Positions 45,844 through 54,243 are shown, counted from the first letter of the stretch. The stretch: 64,000 nt of DNA from Alphaproteobacteria bacterium (GCA_030433005.1 JAUILQ010000026.1:1-64000), one strand, 5' to 3'. Program-made: numbers and translations. The notes: generated from the letters alone by a model not told the origin.

Positions 45844-45916
45844 GCCGTATCGTCCGCCTGCACATCATCCTGGGCCACGCTCCCCATCCTGGTCGGTTAT
45901 CGTGAAGTCATCGTTA

Positions 45917-46945
45917 ATGCAGCGGGACGACGGTCCGCAAAAGAGACCACCGCTGCACGGCCCGCTCCTGCACGGCGGCGACCGCGCGCCGCTGCGCCGC
46001 CTGGCGCAGGTGCCGGAGGCGCGCTGGCTCGACCTCTCGACCGGCATCAACCCCTGGCCCTACCCGCTGCCGGCGCTGCCGGCGGCCTGCTGGCAGCGGC
46101 TGCCCGAGGCCGGCGCCGCGACGGCGCTGGAGACGGCGGCCCGGCGCTTCTATGCGGTGCCCGACACCGCGGGCTTCGCCGCCGCGCCGGGATCCCAGGC
46201 GCTGATCCAGTGGCTGCCGCGCCTGCTGCCGCCCGGCCGGGTCGCGGTGCTGGACTTCACCTACCAGGAGCACGGCCGGTCCTGGGCCGCCGCCGGCCAC
46301 GAGGTCGCCGTCGCCGAGGACGGGGAGCCACCGGCCGATGCCGAGGTCGTGGTGACGGTCAATCCGAACAACCCCGACGGTCGGCGGCGCGACCCGGCGG
46401 CCCTGCGCGCGCTGGCCGACCGGCTGGCGCGCCGCGACGGCCTTCTGGTCGTCGACGAGGCCTTCGCCGAGGTCGCCCCCGAGCTGTCGCTGGCGCCGGA
46501 CTGCGACCGGCCGGGGCTGCTCGTCCTGCGCTCCTTCGGCAAGTTCTTCGGCCTCGCCGGCCTGCGGCTCGGCTGCGCACTCGGCGCGCCGGCGCTGGCC
46601 GGCCGGCTGGCCGAGGCCATCGGCCCCTGGGCGCTGCCCGGCCCGACGCTGGAGATCGCGGCCCGGGCCTTCGCCGACGACGCCTGGACCGCGGCGACCC
46701 GGGCGCGGCTGCAGGCGACGGCGCGGCGCCTCGACGCGCTGCTCGAGGCGGCCGGGCTGGCCCCGTGCGGCGGCACCGACCTGTTCCGCCTCGCCGAGCA
46801 TCCCGAGGCCGGCATCCTGTTCGAGCGGCTGTGCCGCGCCGGCATCCTGGTGCGCCGCTTTCCCGACCGGCCGGCCTGGCTGCGCTTCGGCCTGCCCCCG
46901 GACGCCGAGGCCGAGGAGCGGCTGGCCGCGGCGCTGCGGGACTGA
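45917..46945 (+). CDS. cobC: L-threonine-O-3-phosphate decarboxylase (CobC/CobD-type)
   Basis: This 342-aa fold-type I PLP enzyme has LDLSTGINPWPYPLP at the start, NPNNPDGR, and the PLP Lys in SFGKFFGLAGLRLG. It makes (R)-1-aminopropan-2-ol phosphate for the B12 nucleotide loop. The pairing with the adenosylcobinamide-phosphate synthase gene, three bases downstream, makes it cobC (Pseudomonas naming) rather than histidinol-phosphate transaminase. ATG 45917 is used; the frame is open to 45827 but the extra part is low complexity. Confidence 0.93.
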   Translation: MQRDDGPQKRPPLHGPLLHGGDRAPLRRLAQVPEARWLDLSTGINPWPYPLPALPAACWQRLPEAGAATALETAARRFYAVPDTAGFAAAPGSQALIQWLPRLLPPGRVAVLDFTYQEHGRSWAAAGHEVAVAEDGEPPADAEVVVTVNPNNPDGRRRDPAALRALADRLARRDGLLVVDEAFAEVAPELSLAPDCDRPGLLVLRSFGKFFGLAGLRLGCALGAPALAGRLAEAIGPWALPGPTLEIAARAFADDAWTAATRARLQATARRLDALLEAAGLAPCGGTDLFRLAEHPEAGILFERLCRAGILVRRFPDRPAWLRFGLPPDAEAEERLAAALRD

Positions 46946-46948
46946 GCC

Positions 46949-47902
46949 ATGGACGAGCACCGCCTCTTCCTGCTGCTCGGCGCGCTGCTGCTCGACGCTC
47001 TGGTCGGCGATCCCGAGCCGCTCTGGCGCCGACTGCCGCACCCGGTCGTGCTCGCCGGCCGGGCGATCGACGCCCTCGAGCGGCGGCTCAACCGCCGAAA
47101 CCTGGGGGTCGCCGCCGGGCGTGCGGCCGGCGCCCTGGCGCTGGCGCTGCTGCTCGGCGGGGCGATTGTCGCGGGGCTCGTGCTGGAGGCCCTCGGCCTG
47201 TGGCCGCTCGAGCTGCTGGCGGCCGCGATCCTGCTGGCCCAGCGCAGCCTCTACGAGCATGTCGCCGCCGTCGCCGCCGCGCTGCGCCGAGGCGGGCTGT
47301 CGGCGGGCCGGGCGTCGGTCGCCCGCATCGTCGGACGCGACCCCGAACGCCTCGACGAGGCCGGTGTCTGCCGCGCCGCGATCGAGTCCCTGGCCGAGAA
47401 CTTCTCCGACGGCGTCGTCGCGCCCGCCTTCTGGTTCGCCGTCGCCGGCCTGCCGGGCCTGTTCGCCTACAAGGCGCTCAACACGGCGGACTCGATGATC
47501 GGCCACCGCAGCGAGCGCCATCGCCACTTCGGCTGGGCGGCGGCCCGGCTCGACGACCTGGCGAACCTGCCGGCCTCTCGCCTGTCGGCCCTGCTGATCG
47601 TCTTTGCACGGCCGCGCGCGCTCGGCCGCGTGCTGTCGGCGGTCGTCAGCGACGCCGGGCGGCACCGCTCGCCGAACGCCGGCTGGCCCGAAGCGGCCCT
47701 GGCCGGTGCCCTCGGGATCGCACTGGCCGGGCCGCGGCAGTATGCCGGAGCCAGCATTCAGGACGCCTGGATGAACGCCGGTGCGCGGCAGCAGGCCCGC
47801 GCCGACGACGTCGAGCGGGCGCTCGCCGTCTACCGCGATGCCTGCCGGGGTCTCTGGGCGCTGGCCGGCCTGCTCGCTATGGCTGTGCTCTTTTTTTCCT
47901 GA
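46949..47902 (+). CDS. cobD: Adenosylcobinamide-phosphate synthase
   Basis: This 317-aa membrane protein has LLLDALVGDPEPLWRRLPHPV, a central ESLAENFSDGVVAPAFWF and KALNTADSMIGHR, and SPNAGWPEAALAGAL, all diagnostic of CobD/CbiB. It joins aminopropanol phosphate to adenosylcobyric acid at the inner membrane. It starts three bases after the cobC stop, so the two are one operon. With cobS and cobT, this gives four B12 genes in the window. Confidence 0.96.
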   Translation: MDEHRLFLLLGALLLDALVGDPEPLWRRLPHPVVLAGRAIDALERRLNRRNLGVAAGRAAGALALALLLGGAIVAGLVLEALGLWPLELLAAAILLAQRSLYEHVAAVAAALRRGGLSAGRASVARIVGRDPERLDEAGVCRAAIESLAENFSDGVVAPAFWFAVAGLPGLFAYKALNTADSMIGHRSERHRHFGWAAARLDDLANLPASRLSALLIVFARPRALGRVLSAVVSDAGRHRSPNAGWPEAALAGALGIALAGPRQYAGASIQDAWMNAGARQQARADDVERALAVYRDACRGLWALAGLLAMAVLFFS

Positions 47903-47929
47903 CCGCCCGCAAAAGTGTTGCGACTCGGC

Positions 47930-48064
47930 GCCGTTCACTTTAATGGTTTGTTGATTGTTCTCGTTGTAAGCATCACAGGGTGAGTTCGTCGGACGTCCCT
48001 CGCTCGATCGACTCACCGTTCGGACCCTCGGGTCCGTTCCTTGTGACGCCTCCCTGTTCAACTT
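47930..48064 (+). other. Structured non-coding leader or RNA region
   Basis: This is the first part of the 505-base gap between cobD and metY. It begins with an AT-rich stretch (TTTAATGGTTTGTTGATT) and then has foldable segments: GGTGAGT (47980 region) with ACTCACC, and the perfect hairpin CGGACC-CTCG-GGTCCG near 48021-48036. It ends at the intrinsic terminator at 48065. No ORF with normal codon use is present. It could be the 3' end of the cob transcript or an independent small RNA. Confidence 0.4.
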
Positions 48065-48094
48065 GCCGCCGGGCTCCGTCCGGCGGCTTTCTTT
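48065..48094 (+). terminator. Intrinsic terminator
   Basis: An 8-bp perfect stem (GCCGCCGG at 48065-48072 with CCGGCGGC at 48080-48087), a seven-base loop, and the tract TTTCTTT (48088-48094). This is a canonical Rho-independent terminator on the plus strand, for the cobCD transcript or an RNA between 47930 and here. Confidence 0.85.
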
Positions 48095-48145
48095 ATGCCC
48101 GCAGCCCTTCAAGGGGCCGAGCCATGCAGTGTTTGCAAGAGTCCC

Positions 48146-48254
48146 TTGACCGCACCTGCAGGGCCCCATAGTCTTCGCCTCGGCAAGTTGACAGGGTAAG
48201 GCTTCGAACAACGAGAGGGCCGCGGGCGGAGACGCCGAGCGGCCCTCCGCCTTT
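48146..48254 (+). ncRNA. Candidate small RNA between two terminators
   Basis: Between the terminators at 48065 and 48215 there is no protein gene. TTGACC (48146-48151), 15 bases, then CATAGT (48167-48172) could start a transcript near 48179 that ends at the second terminator, giving about 75 nt. The segment includes a single-stranded purine-rich part (GGGTAAGG) before the terminator hairpin, as in many Hfq-type sRNAs. This is a prediction from layout only; promoter spacing is short. Confidence 0.35.
48215..48254 (+). terminator. Intrinsic terminator upstream of metY
   Basis: A 9-bp perfect stem (48215-48223 with 48239-48247) encloses a second 4-bp stem capped by a GAGA tetraloop, and is followed by CGCCTTTTC. 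It is a strong plus-strand terminator with no protein gene ahead of it since the terminator at 48065, so it must end some other transcript. It is about 150 bases before the metY start. Confidence 0.8.
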
Positions 48255-48407
48255 TCGGGCCCGGCGTCGCCGCGGCGCCGCCTTCCTCGCCCAGCCTGTC
48301 TCGTCCAGCCTTCCTCGCCCAGCCTGTCGCCGCCCGGCATTCGGCGATAAGCTTGCGCGCCCGGCGGCCACCCGCGCCGGGACGCCGCGACGAGGACCCC
48401 GCGACCC

Positions 48408-49700
48408 ATGGCCGATCCGAAGTTCCTGAAGCTCGACACCCTGGCCCTGCATGCCGGCCAGCGGCCCGACCCCGCCACCGGTGCGCGGGCCGTGCCGATC
48501 TACCAGACGACCTCCTATGTCTTCCGCGACGCCGACCACGCCGCGGCGCTCTTCAACCTGGAGCAGCCGGGCTACATCTACAGCCGCATCGGCAACCCGA
48601 CGGTCGCGGTGCTCGAGGAGCGCATCGCCGCCCTCGACCACGGCGTCGCGGGCATCGGCACGGCCTCGGGCCATGCGGCGCTGTTCCTGGCGGTGACGAC
48701 GCTGATGGGCCAGGGCGGCCACATCGTCGCCTCGCGCTGCCTCTACGGCGGCTCGATCAACCTCTTCGTCCACACCCTGCCGCGCTTCGGCATCGAGACG
48801 ACGCTGGTCGACCCGCGCGACCCCAAGGCCTTCGAGGCGGCGATCCGGCCGGAGACGCGGCTGATCTTCGGCGAGCTGGTCGGCAACCCCGGCCTCGAGG
48901 TCATGGACCTGCCGGCGGTCGCCGAGATCGCCCGGCGCCACCGGCTGCCGCTGGCGATCGACAACACCTTCCTGACGCCGTGGCTGGCGCGGCCGCTGGA
49001 GATGGGCGCGGACCTGGTGGTCCACTCGGCGACCAAGTGGCTGGGCGGCCACGGCCTGGCGATCGGCGGCCTGCTGGTCGACGGCGGCCGATTCGACTGG
49101 GAGGCCTCGGGCAGGTTCCCGACCCTGACCGAGCCCTATGCCGGCTACCACGGCATCGACTACGCCGAGGAGTTCGGGCCCGCCGCCTTCGCCATGCGCG
49201 CCCGCACCGAGGGCCTGCGCGACTTCGGCGCGGTGATGGCGCCGCAGAGCGCCTTCTACATCCTGCAGGGCGTCGAGACGCTGCCGCTGCGCATGGAGCG
49301 GCACATGGCCAACACCCTCAAGGTCATCGACTCCCTGCTCGCCAACGACGCCGTCTCCTGGGTCCTGCACCCCTCGATCGCCGAGCATCCCGACCATGCG
49401 CTGGCCGAGCGGCTGCTGCCCAAGGGCGCCGGCTCGATCGTCTCGTTCGGCGTCAAGGGCGGCCGCGAGGCCGGGCGCAAGTTCATCGAGGCCTGCCGCC
49501 TGGCCTCGCATCTCGCCAACGTCGGCGACGCCAAGACGCTGATCATCCACCCGGCCAGCACCACGCATTCCCAGATGAGCGCAGAGGAGCTGAAGGCCGC
49601 GGGCGTCGGCGAGGACATGATCCGCCTGTCGGTCGGCCTGGAAGATCCCGACGACATCGCCGCCGACCTCAAGCAGGCGCTGCGCGCCTCGCAGCGCTAG
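48408..49700 (+). CDS. metY: O-acetylhomoserine aminocarboxypropyltransferase
   Basis: This 430-aa Cys/Met-metabolism PLP enzyme has the YSRIGNPT loop and the PLP Lys in VVHSATKWLGGHG. The length (about 430, not 400) and the segment near YAGYHGIDYAEEFGPAAF favour MetY, which makes homocysteine from O-acetylhomoserine and sulfide. A succinyl-homoserine specificity (MetZ) cannot be ruled out by eye. A GAGGA Shine-Dalgarno precedes ATG 48408. No SAM riboswitch was recognised in the upstream gap. Confidence 0.93.
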   Translation: MADPKFLKLDTLALHAGQRPDPATGARAVPIYQTTSYVFRDADHAAALFNLEQPGYIYSRIGNPTVAVLEERIAALDHGVAGIGTASGHAALFLAVTTLMGQGGHIVASRCLYGGSINLFVHTLPRFGIETTLVDPRDPKAFEAAIRPETRLIFGELVGNPGLEVMDLPAVAEIARRHRLPLAIDNTFLTPWLARPLEMGADLVVHSATKWLGGHGLAIGGLLVDGGRFDWEASGRFPTLTEPYAGYHGIDYAEEFGPAAFAMRARTEGLRDFGAVMAPQSAFYILQGVETLPLRMERHMANTLKVIDSLLANDAVSWVLHPSIAEHPDHALAERLLPKGAGSIVSFGVKGGREAGRKFIEACRLASHLANVGDAKTLIIHPASTTHSQMSAEELKAAGVGEDMIRLSVGLEDPDDIAADLKQALRASQR

Positions 49701-49710
49701 GAAGTCCGGG

Positions 49711-50499
49711 ATGGAACTGATGGTCGAGGGCCGCGAGGCCTTTGCGGCGACGGGCGGACAGCCCTTCGACAACGCCGGCGAGGTCGTGGTGCTGGTCCAC
49801 GGCGCCGGCATGGACCGCACGGTCTGGGCGGCGCAGAGCCGCTATCTGGCGCATCACGGCAGAGCGGTTCTGGCGGTCGACCTGCCGGGCCACGGGCGCA
49901 GCGAGGGGCCGCCCCTGGACTCGGTCGCCGGCATCGCCGACTGGCTGGTTCGCCTGCTCGATGCCGCGGGCGTCGAGCAGGCGGCGCTGGCCGGCCATTC
50001 GATGGGCGCCATCGCCTGCCTGGCCGCGGCGGCGCGCCACCGCGACCGGGTCCGCGCGCTGGCACTCTGCGGCTGTGCCGCGGCGATGCCGGTTCACCCC
50101 GACCTGATCGCCGCCGCCGAGGCCGACGACCACGCCGCGGTCGACATGATCAACGCCTGGGCCCACGGCCAGGCAAGCCACCTGGGCGGCCATCCGCAGG
50201 CCGGCACCTGGCTGATCGGCGGCGGCAATCGGCTGCTCGAGCGCTCGGCTCCCGGCGTCCTGGCCGCCGACCTCAAGGCCTGCGCCGCCTTCGCCGACGG
50301 CGAGGCGCTGGCCGCCGAGGTCGCCTGCCCGACCCTCGTGGTGGTCGGCGAGGACGACCGCATGACTCCGGCCAAGGCCGGCCGCAGGCTGGCTGCCTCG
50401 ATCCAGAGCTCGCGCCTGGTCGCGCTGCCGCACTGCGGCCACATGATGATGACCGAGCAGCCGCGCGAATGCCTCGAGGCCCTGCTGACCCTGCTCTGA
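49711..50499 (+). CDS. Alpha/beta hydrolase
   Basis: This 262-aa protein has the oxyanion region VLVHGAGMDRTVW, the nucleophile elbow GHSMGA, an Asp in VVGEDDRMTP and the His in PHCGHMMM. It is a complete alpha/beta hydrolase with a small cap. It starts 10 bases after metY with AGGAAG as ribosome site, so it is probably in the same operon. A methionine-related esterase (such as a homoserine ester hydrolase) is conceivable but unsupported. Substrate unknown. Confidence 0.87.
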   Translation: MELMVEGREAFAATGGQPFDNAGEVVVLVHGAGMDRTVWAAQSRYLAHHGRAVLAVDLPGHGRSEGPPLDSVAGIADWLVRLLDAAGVEQAALAGHSMGAIACLAAAARHRDRVRALALCGCAAAMPVHPDLIAAAEADDHAAVDMINAWAHGQASHLGGHPQAGTWLIGGGNRLLERSAPGVLAADLKACAAFADGEALAAEVACPTLVVVGEDDRMTPAKAGRRLAASIQSSRLVALPHCGHMMMTEQPRECLEALLTLL

Positions 50500-50525
50500 G
50501 CCGCCGCCCCGTCGGCGTCGCTCCC

Positions 50526-51083
50526 TCAGTCTTCGCCCGGCGGCTCCCCGCGCACCGGTCGCTGCGGCACCCGCTCGCCGATCTCGCCCGGGCTGGAGTC
50601 CAGGTAGCATTCGACGGCCACGGCCTTGTCGATGGTCCGGCCGTCGGCGGCCAGGGGAAAGATCGCCGACTCGTAGGTCAGCACGAAGTCGCTGCGCGCC
50701 GGCCAAACGACGCGGCCGAACACCGGCGCGCGGCTCTTCAGCAGCAGGCGGTAGCCGGCCTCGAAGGTCGCGCGCTCGTCGGGATGGTCGAAGCGCAGCT
50801 CGTCGAGGTAGTGGCCGGTGATGTCTCGCCGCGACGAGCCCACCACGGCCGTGCCGACCAGGCGATAGCGGACGCGCAACGGCGACGGCTCGATGTCGAC
50901 GATCAGCAGGTGCGGCAGCAGCCCCTTGATCTCGGCGGGATCGATCGCCTCGCGCGAAGGCAGCCTGTCGCCCACGCAAAGCGTCCGCCAATAGTCGTGG
51001 AACGTGGCGATGGCGGAGGAGCGGCAGACGGCCGGGTCGCCGACATAGGGGTGGAAGTCGCCGCCGGACAGGTTCAACGACAT
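50526..51083 (-). CDS. PAS-domain protein (PAS_5/DUF1486-like)
   Basis: This 185-aa protein has the alphaproteobacterial PAS_5 layout: FHDYWRTLCVGDRLPSREAIDPAEIKGLLPHL at the start, a YRLVGTAVV core, and a final strand with FPLAADGRTIDKAV. Such proteins have a single PAS domain and no output domain. ATG 51083 was chosen because it gives the family start. It lies divergent from the thioesterase gene over 135 bases. Ligand and partner are unknown. Confidence 0.82.
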   Translation of the reverse strand: MSLNLSGGDFHPYVGDPAVCRSSAIATFHDYWRTLCVGDRLPSREAIDPAEIKGLLPHLLIVDIEPSPLRVRYRLVGTAVVGSSRRDITGHYLDELRFDHPDERATFEAGYRLLLKSRAPVFGRVVWPARSDFVLTYESAIFPLAADGRTIDKAVAVECYLDSSPGEIGERVPQRPVRGEPPGED

Positions 51084-51218
51084 CCGCCCCGGGCCCGCTG
51101 CCCTCTCGTCGGCGGGCCGTGAAGGCGGTCCTTCCCCTGGGCGCTCCGGCCCGCCCCTGCTATAGGCTGGCGCGACGACCACCCGTTCGCGGATAACCCG
51201 TCCCGGAGGTTCCGACCC

Positions 51219-51686
51219 GTGCCCAAGAAGCCGGCCGCCCCACTGTCCCGCAACGCCTATCCCCACTTCCTGCGCATCCCGACCCGCTGGATGGACAACG
51301 ACATCTACGGGCACGTGAACAACGTGACCTATTACAGCTATTTCGACACGGCGATCAACGACTGGCTGATTCGCGAGGGCGGCCTGGATATCCACGGTGG
51401 TGACGTCATCGGCATCACGCCCGAGAGCTTCTGCCAGTTCCGCCAGTCCTTCAGCTTTCCCGAAGTCATCGAGGCGGGCATCGCCGTCGGCCGCCTGGGC
51501 CGCAGCTCGGTGACCTACCTGATCGGCCTGTTCGGCGAGGGCGCCGAGGAGGCCGGCGCCACCGGGCACTTCGTCCACGTCTTCGTCGAGCGCCGCAGCA
51601 TGCGCCCCGCCGACGCCATGCCGCCGGGGATCCGCGCCTGCCTGGAGCGACTGGTCATCGACTGGCCGGCCGAGGCCGACACGTGA
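51219..51686 (+). CDS. YbgC/FadM-like acyl-CoA thioesterase
   Basis: This 155-aa hotdog protein has the 4-hydroxybenzoyl-CoA thioesterase motif [24 protein letters not shown], where the Asp is catalytic. It hydrolyses short or aromatic acyl-CoA esters. The start is GTG 51219 with GGAGG about ten bases upstream. It converges on the fccB-like gene, with only nine bases between ends. The natural substrate is not clear. Confidence 0.9.
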   Translation: MPKKPAAPLSRNAYPHFLRIPTRWMDNDIYGHVNNVTYYSYFDTAINDWLIREGGLDIHGGDVIGITPESFCQFRQSFSFPEVIEAGIAVGRLGRSSVTYLIGLFGEGAEEAGATGHFVHVFVERRSMRPADAMPPGIRACLERLVIDWPAEADT

Positions 51687-51695
51687 CGCCTGCGG

Positions 51696-53021
51696 CTAGG
51701 AGAACATGTCTGCCGTGATCGAGTCGTACCAGCCGTCGGCATAGGCCGACTCGAGCTTGCGGTTGGCGTCGTCCCAGTCGAGCGGACTGGTCCCGCCGGC
51801 GCCCTCGACCGCCTCGATGCCCGAGGCTCCGGCCCGGTAGACGGCGGCGACCGAGATCGCGTAGCCGGGCGCCACGTGGCTGTAGCAGGTATTGACCCAG
51901 GCCGGCTGCGGCTGGCCCTGCCCGGAAAGCGCCGCGATCACCGCCGCCGCGGCGGTCTTGCCCTGGCTGTTCGCGGCGAAGCCGGACTTCGGCATCGGCG
52001 AGGCGATGGCCGAGTCGCCGATCACGTGGACACCCTCGGCCAGCCTCGATTCGAAGGTCCTGGCATCGACCGGGCACCAGCCGGACGCGTCCGCCAGCCC
52101 GGCGCTGCGAGCGATCGCGGCGGCCTGCTGCGGCGGCACGACGTTGGCCACGTCGGCGCGGTGCAGCGTGCCGAACTCCGTCTCCAGCTCGCCCGAGGCG
52201 GCATCGACGCGCACCACCTTGCCGTCCGCGGCCAAACTCACCCACTCGATCATGTCGCCGTAGAAGCGCGCCCAGGCCTGCTGGAACAGCGGCTGCTTGG
52301 AGAACGTCTCCTTGGAGTCGAGAATGAGAATCTTGGCGCGCGGCTTCTCACGCTTGAAGTAGTCCGCGATCAGCGACGCGCGCTCGTAGGGCCCGGGCGG
52401 GCAGCGGAAGGGGTTCGGCGGCGCGGCCAGCACGAACAGCCCGCCGTCGGGCATCGCCTCGAGCTGGCGGCGCAGCAGCAGGGTCTGCTCGCCCGCCTTC
52501 CAGGCATGGGGCATCCGCGCATGGGCGGCGGCGTCGTAGCCCTCGATGCCGCCTTCCTCCGGCGCGCGCAGGGCGATGCCGGGCGCAATGACGAGACGGT
52601 CGTAGATCAGGCTGTCGCCGCCGCCGAGCCGGACCCGGCGCGCCGCCGTGTCGATCGCCGTGGCCTCGTCGCGCACCAGCTCGACGCCCCAGCGATCGCG
52701 CAGCGCCTCGTAGCCGTGGCTGATCGACTCGAGCTCGCGCCAGCCGCCGAGCACGAGGTTGCTGTAGGGGCAGGTCACGAAGCGCGCGGCCGGCTCGACC
52801 AGCCGCACCGTGAGCTCGGGCGCGGCCTTCTTGAGGTAGCGCGCGGCCGTGGCGCCGCCGAAGCCGCCGCCGACCACGACGACCCGGCCGGCGGCCTGGC
52901 CCCGGGCGACGAAGGGGGCCGCGACGAAGGAAACGGCAGCCGCCGCGCCCGCCAGCCGCGCGAAGCGGCGGCGCGAGAGGGGCGAGGACGGGTGGCCTGA
53001 CGTGCGGTTTGAGCGGGACAT
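51696..53021 (-). CDS. fccB: Flavocytochrome c sulfide dehydrogenase, flavoprotein subunit
   Basis: This 441-aa protein begins with a Tat signal (SRRRFARL then an Ala-rich core). The FAD site VVVVGGGFGGATAARYL follows. Two Cys that form the active disulfide in FCSD are present: Cys207 in FRCPPGPYER and Cys379 in VNTCYSHVAPG. The C-terminus has the FCSD flavin-binding domain. It oxidises sulfide in the periplasm and passes electrons to the cytochrome subunit encoded 10 bases upstream. No sox or sqr genes lie in the window. Assignment to FccB rather than SoxF is by context. Confidence 0.92.
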   Translation of the reverse strand: MSRSNRTSGHPSSPLSRRRFARLAGAAAAVSFVAAPFVARGQAAGRVVVVGGGFGGATAARYLKKAAPELTVRLVEPAARFVTCPYSNLVLGGWRELESISHGYEALRDRWGVELVRDEATAIDTAARRVRLGGGDSLIYDRLVIAPGIALRAPEEGGIEGYDAAAHARMPHAWKAGEQTLLLRRQLEAMPDGGLFVLAAPPNPFRCPPGPYERASLIADYFKREKPRAKILILDSKETFSKQPLFQQAWARFYGDMIEWVSLAADGKVVRVDAASGELETEFGTLHRADVANVVPPQQAAAIARSAGLADASGWCPVDARTFESRLAEGVHVIGDSAIASPMPKSGFAANSQGKTAAAAVIAALSGQGQPQPAWVNTCYSHVAPGYAISVAAVYRAGASGIEAVEGAGGTSPLDWDDANRKLESAYADGWYDSITADMFS

Positions 53022-53031
53022 CGTCGCCTCC

Positions 53032-53340
53032 TCAGTTGAGCGTGGCGAGGTAGGCGGCGAGGGCGGCGATCTGCGCGTCCGAGTAGCCCTTGGCCAGGCG
53101 GTTCATGACCGTCGCGACACGCTCGTCGTCGCGGAAGGCGCGCAGCGTGAAGGCGACATACTCGGCCTTGTGCGCGCGCAAGCTCGGAATCGCCCCCGAG
53201 CCGCCGAGGTCGGTGCCGTGGCAGCCCGCGCAGGTCTCGACGAGGATCGAGACGTCGGCGGGTTCCTCGGCGAGCGCGGGGGCCGCCGTCGCGAGATACG
53301 CCGCAGCGACGCAAGCCGTCGCCAAGCCGGACTTGGACAT
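53032..53340 (-). CDS. Monoheme cytochrome c, partner of the sulfide dehydrogenase
   Basis: This 102-aa protein has a Sec signal (MSKSGLATACVAAAYLATAA, ending ALAEE) and one heme site CAGCH, with a C-terminal helical part (YSDAQIAALAAYLATLN) that gives the usual cytochrome c end. A Met ligand is likely in NRLAKG region (VMNRLA). It should take electrons from the FccB-like flavoprotein, encoded 10 bases downstream. Start ATG 53340 was chosen because it gives a proper signal peptide. It may correspond to FccA or SoxE. Confidence 0.88.
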   Translation of the reverse strand: MSKSGLATACVAAAYLATAAPALAEEPADVSILVETCAGCHGTDLGGSGAIPSLRAHKAEYVAFTLRAFRDDERVATVMNRLAKGYSDAQIAALAAYLATLN

Positions 53341-53462
53341 GGCCTCTCCTCCCGATCCGGGCGGCCTCGCGCCCGCGTTTATATTCAATTTTTATGAAGT
53401 ATTCGACCAGACGATCGGGCTGTCAAGCCACGCGGACAGCTATCGCCGGGCAGCCGCGGTCC

Positions 53463-53502
53463 GGCAAAGAAGAAAGGCGGCCGGGCATGGCCCGGCCGCC
53501 TT
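53463..53502 (-). terminator. Intrinsic terminator of hsp20
   Basis: A 13-bp perfect stem (53474-53486 with 53490-53502) with a three-base loop is followed on the minus strand by TTTCTTCTTTG. It lies 40 bases after the hsp20 stop. Confidence 0.85.
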
Positions 53503-53542
53503 GTCATGAGGGGGTGCCGGACGAGCGTCCGGCAGAACGATG

Positions 53543-54016
53543 TCAGGCCGCGGCGGCCTGGCCCTCGATGGCCTTGGGCTGGTGGCGCTCGACGCGCTGG
53601 ATCTCGACGGAGCGCGGCTTCATCGCCTCCGGGATCTCGCGATAGAGCTCCACGTGCAGCAGGCCGTTCTCCAGCTTCGCGCCCTTGACCTGGATGTGGT
53701 CGGCCAGCTGGAAGGTCCGCTGGAAGGCCCGGGTCGCGATCCCGCGGTGCAGGTAGGCGCCCTGCGGCTCCTCCTCGTCCTTCTGCTTGCGGCCCTCGAT
53801 GAGCAACTGGTTCTCGCGCACCGTCACCGAGAGGTCCTCGTCGGCGAAGCCAGCCACCGCCATGGAGATGCGGTAGGCGTTCTCGCCGGTCTTCTCGATG
53901 TTGTAGGGCGGATAGCTCGGCGCCTCCTCGACCCGGCCGACGGTGTCCAGGACGTTCATGAGGCGGTCGAAACCGACGGTCGCGCGCAGGAGCGGCGAGA
54001 GATCGTAGCTACGCAT
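53543..54016 (-). CDS. Hsp20-family small heat-shock protein (IbpA-like)
   Basis: This 157-aa protein has the alpha-crystallin domain (YPPYNIEKTGENAYRISMAVAGF to ATRAFQRTFQLADHIQ). The N-terminus RSYDLSPLLRATVGFDR matches IbpA-type chaperones, which hold unfolded proteins for DnaK/ClpB. ATG 54016 has a perfect AAGGAGG eight bases upstream. It is driven by an RpoH promoter and ends in a strong terminator, so it is a single-gene unit. The frame upstream was rejected as it crosses the leader. Confidence 0.95.
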   Translation of the reverse strand: MRSYDLSPLLRATVGFDRLMNVLDTVGRVEEAPSYPPYNIEKTGENAYRISMAVAGFADEDLSVTVRENQLLIEGRKQKDEEEPQGAYLHRGIATRAFQRTFQLADHIQVKGAKLENGLLHVELYREIPEAMKPRSVEIQRVERHQPKAIEGQAAAA

Positions 54017-54130
54017 GGGAAAATCCTCCTTCAGAGCGATCTTGCGTTGGGCGGTCCACCGACAGGGTCGAACCGCGCTTGCGTGTCGCCAGCTCGGCAC
54101 CCGCTTGCGGCGTGCCTTGGCGACGTGGGA

Positions 54131-54159
54131 TAAATAGGCACGCCGCGGCGTCGATCAAG
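54131..54159 (-). promoter_or_regulatory. RpoH (sigma-32) promoter of hsp20
   Basis: On the minus strand CTTGAT (54154-54159), 15 bases, then CCTATTTA (54131-54138). This matches the alphaproteobacterial heat-shock consensus very well. The leader of about 105 bases ends in AAGGAGG before ATG 54016 and could fold over it as an RNA thermometer; no clear ROSE motif was seen. Confidence 0.85.
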
Positions 54160-54243
54160 ACCTCTCGAAATGCTGTCGTTCCAAGAGGTTATTAACTTTT
54201 CGCCCGGATAGTCCGAGGTCGAGACACGCCGAATGGAGCTGTC

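Noticed and set aside
45844..48407. Cobalamin riboswitch near cobC/cobD or metY
   Set aside because: No B12-box-like sequence was found on either strand in the gaps before cobS, cobT, cobC or metY.
48255..48407. SAM-II riboswitch upstream of metY
   Set aside because: The gap is GC-rich and lacks the conserved pseudoknot segments. ATAAGCTTGCGCG near 48347 is not enough.
54017..54130. ROSE-type RNA thermometer in the hsp20 leader
   Set aside because: The leader is long enough, but the typical anti-Shine-Dalgarno UUGCU element was not seen. Kept only as an open question in the findings.
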